From: Streptococcus cristatus
GTDB lineage: Bacteria > Bacillota > Bacilli > Lactobacillales > Streptococcaceae
Assembly: GCF_003943815.1 (NCBI RefSeq)
Contig: NZ_RJNA01000003.1
Location: 6,444-70,443, forward strand
Length of the DNA: 64,000 nucleotides
Reading direction: 5' to 3'
Of this stretch, positions 57,027 to 64,000 are shown in pieces. Numbering within the stretch: the first letter of the stretch is position 1; each line of letters starts with the position of its first letter. The translations under genes were made by a program, and so were the position numbers. Below the pieces are notes generated by a model. The model was not told the origin of the DNA and did not search any database. It saw nothing but the letters and a program-made list of their open reading frames with translations.

Positions 57027-58238
57027 ATGTCAAAATTTAATCGTATTCACTTAGTCGTTATGGACTCAGTCGGAATTGGGGCGGCACCAGATGCTAACAA
57101 TTTTGTTAATGCAGGGGTGCCAGATGGAGCTTCCGATACTCTGGGACATATTTCCAAAGCAGTCGGCCTAGACGTGCCCAATATGGCTAAGCTGGGCTTG
57201 GGCAATATCGAGCGTGAGCAAGCCTTGAAAACTGTACCAGCTAAGGAAAATCCAAGTGGTTACTATACTAAATTAGAAGAAGTTTCTTTAGGTAAAGATA
57301 CCATGACAGGTCACTGGGAAATCATGGGTCTGAACATTACTGAGCCTTTTGATACTTTCTGGAATGGCTTCCCAGAGGAAATCTTGACTAAAATTGAAGA
57401 ATTTTCTGGTCGCAAAGTTATTCGTGAGGCGAACAAACCTTATTCTGGCACGGCAGTTATTGACGACTTCGGGCCTCGTCAGATGGAAACTGGCGAATTG
57501 ATCATCTATACTTCTGCTGACCCAGTATTGCAAATTGCGGCACATGAAGAGGTGATTCCTTTGGAAGAGCTCTATCGTATCTGCGAATACGCTCGCTCTA
57601 TCACCTTGGAACGCCCTGCGCTTCTGGGACGTATCATCGCTCGCCCTTATGTAGGTGAGCCAGGTAACTTCACTCGTACAGCCAATCGCCATGACTATGC
57701 AGTTTCTCCATTTGAGCCAACTGTTTTGGACAAGCTCAATGAAGCAGGCATTGATACTTATTCAGTTGGTAAGATTAACGACATCTTCAACGGTGCTGGT
57801 ATCAACCACGACATGGGCCACAACCAGTCCAATAATCATGGTGTAGACAATCTGGTTAAGGCTATCCAGTCTGAGGACTTCAAGTATGGCTTCTCATTTA
57901 CCAACTTGGTAGACTTCGATGCTCTTTATGGTCACCGTCGTGATCCGCATGGCTATCGTGATTGTCTGCAGGAATTTGACGCTCGCTTGCCAGAAATCAT
58001 TGAAAACATGCGGGAAGACGACTTGCTCATGATTACTGCTGACCATGGTAACGATCCAACCTATGCTGGAACCGACCACACTCGTGAGTACATTCCGCTC
58101 TTGGTCTTTGGTAAATCCCTCAAGGGGAATGGCCACTTGCCTGTCGGGCATTTTGCGGACATTTCAGCAACCATCGCTGACAACTTCAGTGTCGACAAGG
58201 CCATGATTGGTGAAAGCTTCTTGGACAAATTGGTATAA
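57027..58238 (+). CDS. deoB: Phosphopentomutase
   Basis: The 403-residue alkaline-phosphatase-fold enzyme converts (deoxy)ribose-1-phosphate to the 5-phosphate. Metal sites are in [14 protein letters not shown] (near 10), DTMTGHWE (phosphate-accepting Thr) and [18 protein letters not shown] (near 332). GAGG precedes the ATG, 13 bp after rpiA. It links the two nucleoside phosphorylases downstream to central metabolism. Confidence 0.96.
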   Translation: MSKFNRIHLVVMDSVGIGAAPDANNFVNAGVPDGASDTLGHISKAVGLDVPNMAKLGLGNIEREQALKTVPAKENPSGYYTKLEEVSLGKDTMTGHWEIMGLNITEPFDTFWNGFPEEILTKIEEFSGRKVIREANKPYSGTAVIDDFGPRQMETGELIIYTSADPVLQIAAHEEVIPLEELYRICEYARSITLERPALLGRIIARPYVGEPGNFTRTANRHDYAVSPFEPTVLDKLNEAGIDTYSVGKINDIFNGAGINHDMGHNQSNNHGVDNLVKAIQSEDFKYGFSFTNLVDFDALYGHRRDPHGYRDCLQEFDARLPEIIENMREDDLLMITADHGNDPTYAGTDHTREYIPLLVFGKSLKGNGHLPVGHFADISATIADNFSVDKAMIGESFLDKLV

Positions 58239-58267
58239 GCGTGATAAGAGAGTGAGGAAAATACTTT

Positions 58268-59080
58268 ATGACAACATTATCTGAGAAAATCAAAGCAACA
58301 GCCGCCTTCTTGAAAGAAAAAGGTATGACAGAGCCTGAATTCGGCTTGATCCTGGGATCTGGTTTGGGAGAATTGGCTTCTGAAATCGAAAATGCCGTGA
58401 GTCTTGACTATGCGGATATTCCAAACTGGGGCCGCTCAACTGTCGTTGGGCACGCTGGTAAATTAGTCTATGGAGATTTGGCAGGGCGCAAAGTATTGGC
58501 ACTGCAAGGTCGTTTCCATTTCTACGAAGGAAATCCTCTCGAAGTTGTTACTTTCCCGGTGCGCGTGATGAAGGCTCTTGGTGCGACAGGTGTTATTGTG
58601 ACAAATGCTGCCGGTGGTATTGGATATGGTCCTGGTACTTTGATGGCTATTTCAGACCATATCAACATGACGGGTCAAAATCCTTTGATCGGTAAAAACT
58701 TGGATGAATTTGGTCCACGTTTCCCTGATATGTCTAAATCTTACACTCCAGAATACCGTGCAACTGCTCATCAAGTCGCTGATAAGCTTGGCATTAAGCT
58801 GGATGACGGTGTCTATATTGGTGTTACCGGTCCAACTTACGAAACGCCAGCAGAAATCCGTGCTTATAAGACACTCGGAGCAGATGCAGTTGGCATGTCT
58901 ACTGTTCCCGAAGTGATCGTGGCTGCCCATTCAGGCTTGAAAGTTCTCGGAATTTCATGCATTACCAATCATGCTGCCGGGTTCCAAGAAGAACTCAACC
59001 ATGAGGAAGTGGTTGAAGTAACAGAGCGTGTCAAAGGTGATTTCAAACGACTACTTAAAGCCATTCTTGCTGAATTGTAA
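58268..59080 (+). CDS. punA: Purine nucleoside phosphorylase, trimeric (PNP I)
   Basis: The 270-residue enzyme phosphorolyses inosine, guanosine and their deoxy forms. LILGSGLGELA (phosphate loop), LQGRFHFYEG, VTNAAGGI and the base-binding ETPAEIRAYKTLGADAVGMS blocks are present. GTGAGGAAA precedes the ATG, 29 bp after deoB. The 424-bp interval to deoD carries two tandem structured units instead of a gene. Confidence 0.95.
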   Translation: MTTLSEKIKATAAFLKEKGMTEPEFGLILGSGLGELASEIENAVSLDYADIPNWGRSTVVGHAGKLVYGDLAGRKVLALQGRFHFYEGNPLEVVTFPVRVMKALGATGVIVTNAAGGIGYGPGTLMAISDHINMTGQNPLIGKNLDEFGPRFPDMSKSYTPEYRATAHQVADKLGIKLDDGVYIGVTGPTYETPAEIRAYKTLGADAVGMSTVPEVIVAAHSGLKVLGISCITNHAAGFQEELNHEEVVEVTERVKGDFKRLLKAILAEL

Positions 59081-59102
59081 GAAAATAAAATATTAAACGA
59101 AG

Positions 59103-59303
59103 GAAAGGTAGAGCGCGTGTTTTGATTTGAATACGAGCGGAAAACTATCTTTCAAAAAAATACAGAAAGGAAGGGCGTCCGAGGTTAAATTGAACTCGGG
59201 CTAGAGGCGGTGCAAAAAAGATAAATCTACCTAGATGCAGTCGCATCTTCGTTCGATTTCCTATTTTTGCTTTGCCTCTGTCGCTATCCTGAATCTAAAA
59301 AAA
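59103..59303 (+). ncRNA. Structured tandem element upstream of deoD, unit 1
   Basis: This 201-bp unit forms three hairpins. A: GAAAGGTAG/CTATCTTTC closing an inner GTGTT/AATAC stem. B: CCGAG/CTCGG. C: AGAGGC and GCAAAAA paired with TTTTTGC and GCCTCT, enclosing AGATGC/GCATCT. It is repeated directly as unit 2 with compensatory changes in the stems. No open frame spans it. It could be a cis-regulatory RNA or a hairpin-forming repeat. Confidence 0.6.
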
Positions 59304-59504
59304 GAAAGGTAGAGCGTGTGTTTTGATTTGAACACGAGCGGAAAACTATCTTTCAAATAAACACAGAAAGGGAGGGCTAACTGTATTCGCTGAACTGAAT
59401 ACGGGCGGAGAACTGTGTAAAAAAGATAAATTTTCTAGCATCTGCGATGCGTCGTCAGTTTCCTATTTTTACTTGGTTCTCTGTCGCCCTTTATATCTTA
59501 ATTT
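59304..59504 (+). ncRNA. Structured tandem element upstream of deoD, unit 2
   Basis: Exactly 201 bp after unit 1 starts the second copy and ends at the deoD ATG. Hairpin A is kept (GAAAGGTAG/CTATCTTTC, GTGTT/AACAC). B is now GTATTC/GAATAC. C is GGGCG, GAGAAC and GTAAAAA paired with TTTTTAC, GTTCTC and CGCCC, enclosing GCATC/GATGC. Stems B and C differ from unit 1 in both arms at the same time, so pairing is conserved. Confidence 0.65.
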
Positions 59505-60212
59505 ATGTCTATCCATATTGCTGCTAAACAAGGTGAGATTGCTGATAAAATTCTCTTGCCGGGTGATCCGCTTCGTGCCAAGTTTATTGCGGAGAATTTT
59601 CTAGAAGATGCCGTTTGCTTTAACGAAGTGCGGAACATGTTTGGCTACACTGGTACTTACAAGGGTCAGCGGGTTTCTGTCATGGGAACGGGCATGGGAA
59701 TGCCGTCTATTTCCATCTATGCGCGTGAGCTGATTGTGGACTACGGGGTGAAAAAGCTGATTCGTGTGGGAACGGCTGGCTCGCTCAATGCAGATGTCCA
59801 CGTTCGTGAATTGGTTCTGGCTCAAGCGGCTGCGACCAACTCAAACATTATCCGCAATGACTGGCCTCAGTATGATTTTCCTCAGATTGCCAGCTTTGAT
59901 TTACTAGATAAGGCCTATCATATTGCCAAAAATCTCGGTATGACAACCCATGTTGGGAATGTCTTGTCGTCAGATGTTTTCTATTCGAACTATTTTGAAA
60001 AAAATATCGAGCTGGGCAAATGGGGCGTGAAAGCTGTTGAAATGGAAGCTGCTGCCCTTTACTATCTGGCTGCTCAGCACCAAGTAGATGCCCTAGCTAT
60101 CATGACCATTTCTGATAGTTTGGTCAATCCTGACGAAGATACGACAGCAGAGGAACGCCAAAATACCTTCACCGATATGATGAAGGTTGGTTTGGAAACC
60201 CTGATTGATTAA
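59505..60212 (+). CDS. deoD: Purine nucleoside phosphorylase DeoD-type
   Basis: The 235-residue hexameric PNP cleaves adenosine, inosine and guanosine and their deoxy forms. [15 protein letters not shown] (phosphate site), [15 protein letters not shown] and [12 protein letters not shown] (ribose site), then SDSL with the catalytic Asp, are intact. No Shine-Dalgarno sequence is visible before the ATG (TTTATATCTTAATTT), which is odd in this window. The ATG directly follows the tandem structured element. Confidence 0.95.
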   Translation: MSIHIAAKQGEIADKILLPGDPLRAKFIAENFLEDAVCFNEVRNMFGYTGTYKGQRVSVMGTGMGMPSISIYARELIVDYGVKKLIRVGTAGSLNADVHVRELVLAQAAATNSNIIRNDWPQYDFPQIASFDLLDKAYHIAKNLGMTTHVGNVLSSDVFYSNYFEKNIELGKWGVKAVEMEAAALYYLAAQHQVDALAIMTISDSLVNPDEDTTAEERQNTFTDMMKVGLETLID

Positions 60213-60214
60213 GC

Positions 60215-60991
60215 ATGAATCTAGATTTAAAAGAGGAGATTCTCTTTGCGATTTCCCGTTATGACTATGCTTATGCCTATAAACTGGCGCAGAAGTTGAT
60301 GGGAGGTTCCTCGATTGTAACCAGCCTGTTGGCTATTCTGGCAGAGCGCAGAGAGCTCAATATTCTGCCAGCCATGGATAAAGAGTTGAAGACTGCCTTG
60401 CAGACGCAAAGCGGTTTTCAGCTTTTTTGTCATACCGATTTGGCTGATGAGCAACTGGCCAACTACCTCTATGATTTGGAAGCCAAGCTGCGCAATGAGC
60501 AGATTATTGACTTCGTTCGGGCGGTCAGCCCAGCGATTTATCGGATTTTCATGCGCTTGATCAAACTGGAAATTCCTGATATTGAGCACTTTATCCATAA
60601 TTCTCGTGAAGCCAGCTATGACCGCTGGAAGTTTGAACGGATGCGGGAGTCGAATTACGCTGTCTTACAGGTCTTTCATGCGGAAAGTACGGTCAATTCA
60701 TCCAGTCTGACAGAGTTGATTTTGCATTTGGATCTGCCGGAGTCTGTTAAGGAAGAGGTCAGACAGCTGCGGGAGTTGGAGAAGTCAGTCCGAAATCCGC
60801 TGGCTCATCTGATTAAGCCCTTTGATGAGGCAGAATTATATCGGACAACTGGCTTTTCATCCCAGTATTTTATGGAGATTTTGGTGGACTTGGCACGTTT
60901 CACAGGGATTGTCTACGATCGGGAATATTTTTATTTTGATGAGGCAAACCGCTTGGTTAGAGCTTTATTGATAGGAGAGGAAAATGGATAA
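60215..60991 (+). CDS. HEPN-domain protein resembling the C-terminal half of Csm6
   Basis: The 258-residue protein has the HEPN ribonuclease motif R-x4-H as RNPLAH (Arg193-His198). The pattern YDYAYAYKLAQ near the start and MEILVDLARFTGIVYDREYF near the end resemble the HEPN region of S. thermophilus Csm6, as I recall it. The N-terminal CARF domain that binds cyclic oligoadenylate is absent. It starts 2 bp after deoD and overlaps the sirtuin gene by 8 bp, so all three are co-translated. It could be a Csm6 relic or an independent HEPN protein. Confidence 0.6.
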   Translation: MNLDLKEEILFAISRYDYAYAYKLAQKLMGGSSIVTSLLAILAERRELNILPAMDKELKTALQTQSGFQLFCHTDLADEQLANYLYDLEAKLRNEQIIDFVRAVSPAIYRIFMRLIKLEIPDIEHFIHNSREASYDRWKFERMRESNYAVLQVFHAESTVNSSSLTELILHLDLPESVKEEVRQLRELEKSVRNPLAHLIKPFDEAELYRTTGFSSQYFMEILVDLARFTGIVYDREYFYFDEANRLVRALLIGEENG

Positions 60992-61715
60992 AATACAGCA
61001 GTTGCAAGACATGATTGACCAAAGTCAGAATATCGTCTTTTTCGGCGGGGCAGGCGTCTCGACCGAGTCTAATATCCCTGACTTTCGCAGTTCGGATGGG
61101 ATCTACAGTGTCAAGCTAGGTCGGCATTTTACAGCAGAGCAGCTGGTTTCACATACCATGTTTGAGCGCTATCCGCAGGAGTTTTTCGATTTTTATAAGA
61201 AATACTTGCTCTATCCAGATGCCAAGCCCAATGCGGCTCACGTCTATCTGGCTCATCTGGAGAAGACCGGCAAGCTCAAGGCTGTGGTGACGCAAAATAT
61301 TGACAGCCTACACGAAATGGCTGGTTCAAAAAATGTCCTCAAGTTGCACGGCAGTGCGGATAGAAATTTCTGTCTAAACTGTCAGCGATTTTACGATTTG
61401 AAGGCATTTCTAGCTCTGCCTGGAACGGTGCCCTACTGCCCTGATTGTGGTGGCGTGATCAAGCCCGATGTGACCCTCTATGAAGAGCCCTTGGATATGG
61501 AGACTTTCCAGCAAGCTGCGCAGGCCATTCATCAAGCCGACCTGCTCATCATCGGGGGCACCTCCTTGGTGGTCTATCCCGCAGCCAGTCTCATCCAGTA
61601 CTTTGCTGGCAAGCATCTGGTCGTTATCAACAAAACCAGCATTCCGCAGGACAAGCAAGCTGACCTCGTCATCGAAGGAAAGATTGGGGAAGTGTTTGCG
61701 CAGTTGAGGCAGTAA
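60984..61715 (+). CDS. SIR2-family NAD-dependent deacylase (sirtuin)
   Basis: The 243-residue protein is a complete sirtuin: GGAGVSTESNIPDFRSS (21-37, NAD loop), TQNIDSLH (103-110), catalytic His122 in KLHGS, zinc cysteines 130, 133, 152 and 155, and GGTSLVVYPA. It should remove acyl groups from lysine and release nicotinamide. It follows a HEPN gene with 8-bp overlap. SIR2 domains also occur in anti-phage systems, but the zinc ribbon here points to a CobB-like deacylase. Confidence 0.93.
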   Translation: MDKIQQLQDMIDQSQNIVFFGGAGVSTESNIPDFRSSDGIYSVKLGRHFTAEQLVSHTMFERYPQEFFDFYKKYLLYPDAKPNAAHVYLAHLEKTGKLKAVVTQNIDSLHEMAGSKNVLKLHGSADRNFCLNCQRFYDLKAFLALPGTVPYCPDCGGVIKPDVTLYEEPLDMETFQQAAQAIHQADLLIIGGTSLVVYPAASLIQYFAGKHLVVINKTSIPQDKQADLVIEGKIGEVFAQLRQ

Positions 61716-61771
61716 AACTAAAAATGTTTTTTGCTAGAAATGTTTGGTTAGAAAATAAAAATAGGATTTTT

Positions 61772-62791
61772 ATGGCTGATTTATATATTCAAAATTCGTC
61801 TTGTAGCTTGTCGGTGAGGGAGCAGCGTGTGCTTGTGAGAAACGAGGAGCAGATCCTTTTGAAAGAAATTTCTTTTAATCTGATTGATAATATCTTGGTC
61901 TTTGGTAATGCTCAGCTGTCTACTCAGCTACTGAAAGCCTTGGCTAATAGGGACATTTTTGTGTTCTATTTCTCGAGCAAGGGCGAGTTTCTATTTTCCT
62001 TTGATTCCTTTAGGAAGGAAGATTTTGAAAAGCAGCGCAGTCAGGCTCGGGCTTCTTTTGACTCGGACTTTTGCTTGGGCGTTGCTCGGAAAATCGCTGC
62101 GGCCTAAATCGAAAATCAGCTCAATCTGCTCCAGGCTTTTGACGAAAATGACTTGCTGGACGAGGAGGATTTCAAACGTTTTGGAGATGCGCTGGTGAAT
62201 CTGGAGCAAGCGAGAAGCATCGCGGAAATTATGGGAATCGAAGGGAGACTGGCTAAATCTTACTTTTACCTCTTGAACTTACTGATCATTGATGGTTTTC
62301 ATTTTTCTGGTCGGAGTCGGAGGCCAGCTCTGGACAAGTTTAATACTCTGCTAAACTTTGGCTACTCTATTCTTTATTCTTGCTTTATGGGCTTGATTCG
62401 CAAAAATGGCCTGAGCTTAGGCTTTGGAGTGATGCATCAGCCACATGAGCATCATGCTGTCTTGGCGAGTGATTTGATGGAGGAATGGCGGCCGGTGATC
62501 GTGGATGATACGGTGCTGGGGCTGATCAATCGTCAGGAGATTCTTGAAGAGCATTTCATTGAGAAGGAAGATGGTATCTTTTTGACGCCTGAAGGGATCG
62601 AAATCTTTTCTCGGGCTATGAGGGAGAGGATCTTGGAGATTCATCACTATGTCGAGCTGGATAAAAACCGCTACACTTTTCTATACGCGGCTGATCAGCA
62701 AATCAAATCCTTGATCCGAAGCTTTGAAGCCTTGGATCCAGCTGAGTATGTGTCGAGCTATACGGGAGGAGGGAAAGATGGTCTTCTTTAA
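61772..62791 (+). pseudogene. cas1: cas1 of the type III-A locus, interrupted by a stop codon
   Basis: The frame would encode 339 residues, the usual type III-A Cas1 length, but codon 112 is TAA (62105-62107). The reading continues in the same frame on both sides (ARKIAAA, stop, IENQLNLLQAF), so a single base change explains it. The catalytic Glu157 in MGIEGRLAK and the His and Asp in GVMHQPHEHH and SDLMEEWRP lie after the stop. AGGATTTTT precedes the ATG at 61772. Unless read through or reinitiated, no active integrase is made. Confidence 0.88.
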
Positions 62792-63110
62792 TCTTGATGA
62801 TGATGAAAAAGAGTTTGCCAGAAAGAAAACGAAATTTTGTCTGGTTATTTACGATATCGTCAGTAATAAGCGGCGCTTGAAGCTAGCAAAGCTTTTGGAA
62901 GGCTATGGCGTGAGGGTTCAGCGGTCCTGCTTTGAGCTGGCTCTTGATAAGCTGGACTTTGACTGCCTTGTGAGGGAGCTGAGGGCCTTTTATCAGGCAG
63001 AGGAAGGGGACAATATCATTATCTATCTGGGGCACAAGGAAGAAGAGGCTGGGACAAAAGTCCTAGCCTCTCAATTGTCTTTGGATTGTCGAGCAAGACG
63101 CAGTGGCTGA
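62778..63110 (+). CDS. cas2: cas2 of the type III-A locus, C-terminus replaced by a repeat
   Basis: The 110-codon gene starts after GGAGGGAAAG within the end of cas1. Residues 1-89 are a Cas2 ferredoxin fold (FCLVIYDIVSNKRRLKLAKL, RVQRSCFELAL, DNIIIYLG). From residue 90 (position 63045) the coding sequence is the 175-bp interspersed repeat, so the last 21 residues (EEAGTKVLASQLSL and on) are not Cas2-derived. The last beta-strand that swaps between Cas2 subunits is probably lost. Confidence 0.8.
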   Translation: MVFFNLDDDEKEFARKKTKFCLVIYDIVSNKRRLKLAKLLEGYGVRVQRSCFELALDKLDFDCLVRELRAFYQAEEGDNIIIYLGHKEEEAGTKVLASQLSLDCRARRSG

Positions 63111-63219
63111 GTGGGCTCTACTACGCTGATTTCATCAGCATTTACAGCCCTACTCAACTGTGCGGAGGTGGAACGACAAAATCGAATTCTAACGAATTAC
63201 CGATTTCTGTCCCACTCTC
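63045..63219 (-). repeat. 175-bp interspersed repeat, copy 2 (inverted)
   Basis: It is the reverse complement of 28609-28783 with the same length and about seven substitutions. It overlaps the cas2 3' end and separates cas2 from the III-A array leader. Confidence 0.88.
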
Positions 63220-63283
63220 TATGATGGCGCGGAGTTGTTAGAGGATATTCTGTTCTTTTAAGCTGTTATTTATGGGCTAGGCA

Positions 63284-63292
63284 TGGTATAAT
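63284..63292 (+). promoter_or_regulatory. Extended -10 in the leader of the III-A array
   Basis: TGGTATAAT lies about 77 bp before the first repeat; no clear -35. Confidence 0.5.
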
Positions 63293-63368
63293 GAAGTTAG
63301 GGTTTAACTAGTTTCTAAGGGGCACTAGATGTGGTAGGGGTCTTCTGAGGCTTTATATAAGATATGCC

Positions 63369-64000
63369 GTTAGACCCCAAAAAATCCTCGAGAGGGGACG
63401 GAAACTTTTGTAAAAATAGTAGTTCGTCTTCGCTTATTTTGTTAGAACCCCGAAAATCCTCGCGAGGGGACGGAAACGCTTGAGCCATGTTTTCAAATGT
63501 AGACCAGTTTATGTTAGAACCCCCAAAATCCTCGAGAGGGTACGGAAACAGCTCTGGATTTTCGTAGATGTTACCGATGATTTCATTAGAACTCCCTAAT
63601 CCTCGCGAGGGTACGGAAGCGGAAAAATAGCTGCACGATGTTCTGACCCAAGACCATTAGCCCCCAAAAATCCTCGGGAGGGGACGGAAACAAAAAGTTC
63701 TTTTTGCGAAGAAGCCCCATTGGTTGGTTAGAACCCCCTATATCCTCGAGAGGGGACGGAAACTCATATCCCATTTCATCCAATCGACCTACAGAAATTC
63801 GTTAGCCCCCCTAAATCCTCGAGAGGGAACGGAAACGCATTGCTTGTTTGAGTAAAGCACATTATTGTAACTTCGTTAGCCCCCCATAACCCTCGAGAGG
63901 GTACGGAAACGCGAAAAGGTGCGACCGAGAATCTCGAAAGTGTATGTTAGACCCCCAAAAATCCTCGCGAGGGTACGGAAACTTACAAACCATAACCAGA
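63369..64000 (+). CRISPR. Type III-A CRISPR array with divergent repeats (runs off the window)
   Basis: Nine repeats of 36-37 bp are visible (starts 63369, 63441, 63513, 63585, 63656, 63727, 63801, 63875, 63946), with eight full spacers of 35-38 bp and a partial ninth. The 3' half, near CCTCGAGAGGGGACGGAAAC, matches the S. thermophilus CRISPR2 repeat; ACGGAAAC is the crRNA 5' handle and is kept in eight of nine (63585 has ACGGAAGC). The 5' half and the centre (CGAG, CGCG or CGGG) vary from repeat to repeat. cas6 and csm genes would lie past the edge. Confidence 0.93.

Noticed and set aside
61724-61771. Earlier start for the III-A cas1
   Set aside because: The ATG at 61772 has an AGGA site and gives the usual MADLYIQ-like N-terminus.
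63369-64000. Second array as another type II array
   Set aside because: Repeat sequence, ACGGAAAC handle, spacer length of 35-38 and the type of cas1 all fit type III-A.
1-64000. tRNA, rRNA, insertion sequences or prophage genes
   Set aside because: I looked for TTCGAA-type T-loops, transposase motifs and phage structural genes and found none I could support.

Overview
The window is 64 kb of a low-GC Firmicute chromosome. Gene content, gene order and regulatory signals point to a viridans-group Streptococcus of the sanguinis/gordonii type: nrdH-nrdE-small gene-nrdF, ptsHI, gapN, a five-gene glg glycogen cluster, cvfB, two T-box leaders, and CRISPR loci closely resembling CRISPR1 and CRISPR2 of S. 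thermophilus. I cannot name the species. I saw no rRNA, tRNA, transposase or prophage genes.

Layout. 0-10.4 kb: two tandem membrane proteins, prfC, corA, an ABC-2 exporter pair, pyrH-frr, cvfB, a YozE-type gene and phoH, all on the plus strand. 10.5-14.2 kb: the class Ib ribonucleotide reductase operon on the minus strand, with two NrdR boxes upstream of its promoter. 14.7-18.3 kb: ptsH-ptsI and gapN. 18.7-26.9 kb: glgB-glgC-glgD-glgA and glgP, with a CcpA cre site just after the promoter. 27-35.3 kb: PAP2 phosphatase, manA, AI-2E permease, TPR protein, DUF4298, PHP phosphatase, budA and, on the minus strand, rqcH. 35.4-41.4 kb: an aromatic amino-acid block with a T-box leader plus an orphan trpX, then a Phe T-box leader plus pheS, a GNAT gene and pheT.

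41.5-50.5 kb is a complete type II-A CRISPR-Cas locus: cas9 (1128 aa, St1Cas9 type), a tracrRNA between cas9 and cas1, cas1, cas2, a long-form csn2, a leader with the ATTTGAG anchor, and an array of 46 repeats. Its repeats are almost all identical, so it looks active. A truncated repeat sits between two copies of one spacer, and the array ends against the remnant of a gene.

50.6-56.1 kb: a DUF1722 gene, a lipoprotein behind a promoter carrying two CopY-type operators, an HrtBA/MacB-like ABC pair, then mnmE and two small genes on the minus strand. 56.3-61.7 kb: rpiA, deoB, punA, deoD, a HEPN protein and a sirtuin form a nucleoside and NAD related block. Between punA and deoD lie two 201-bp tandem units with conserved, covarying hairpins, which I regard as the most novel feature here. 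61.8 kb to the end: a type III-A adaptation module that looks decayed. Its cas1 carries an in-frame stop, its cas2 ends inside a 175-bp interspersed repeat, and its array has drifting repeats and runs off the window. Any csm interference genes would lie beyond position 64000.
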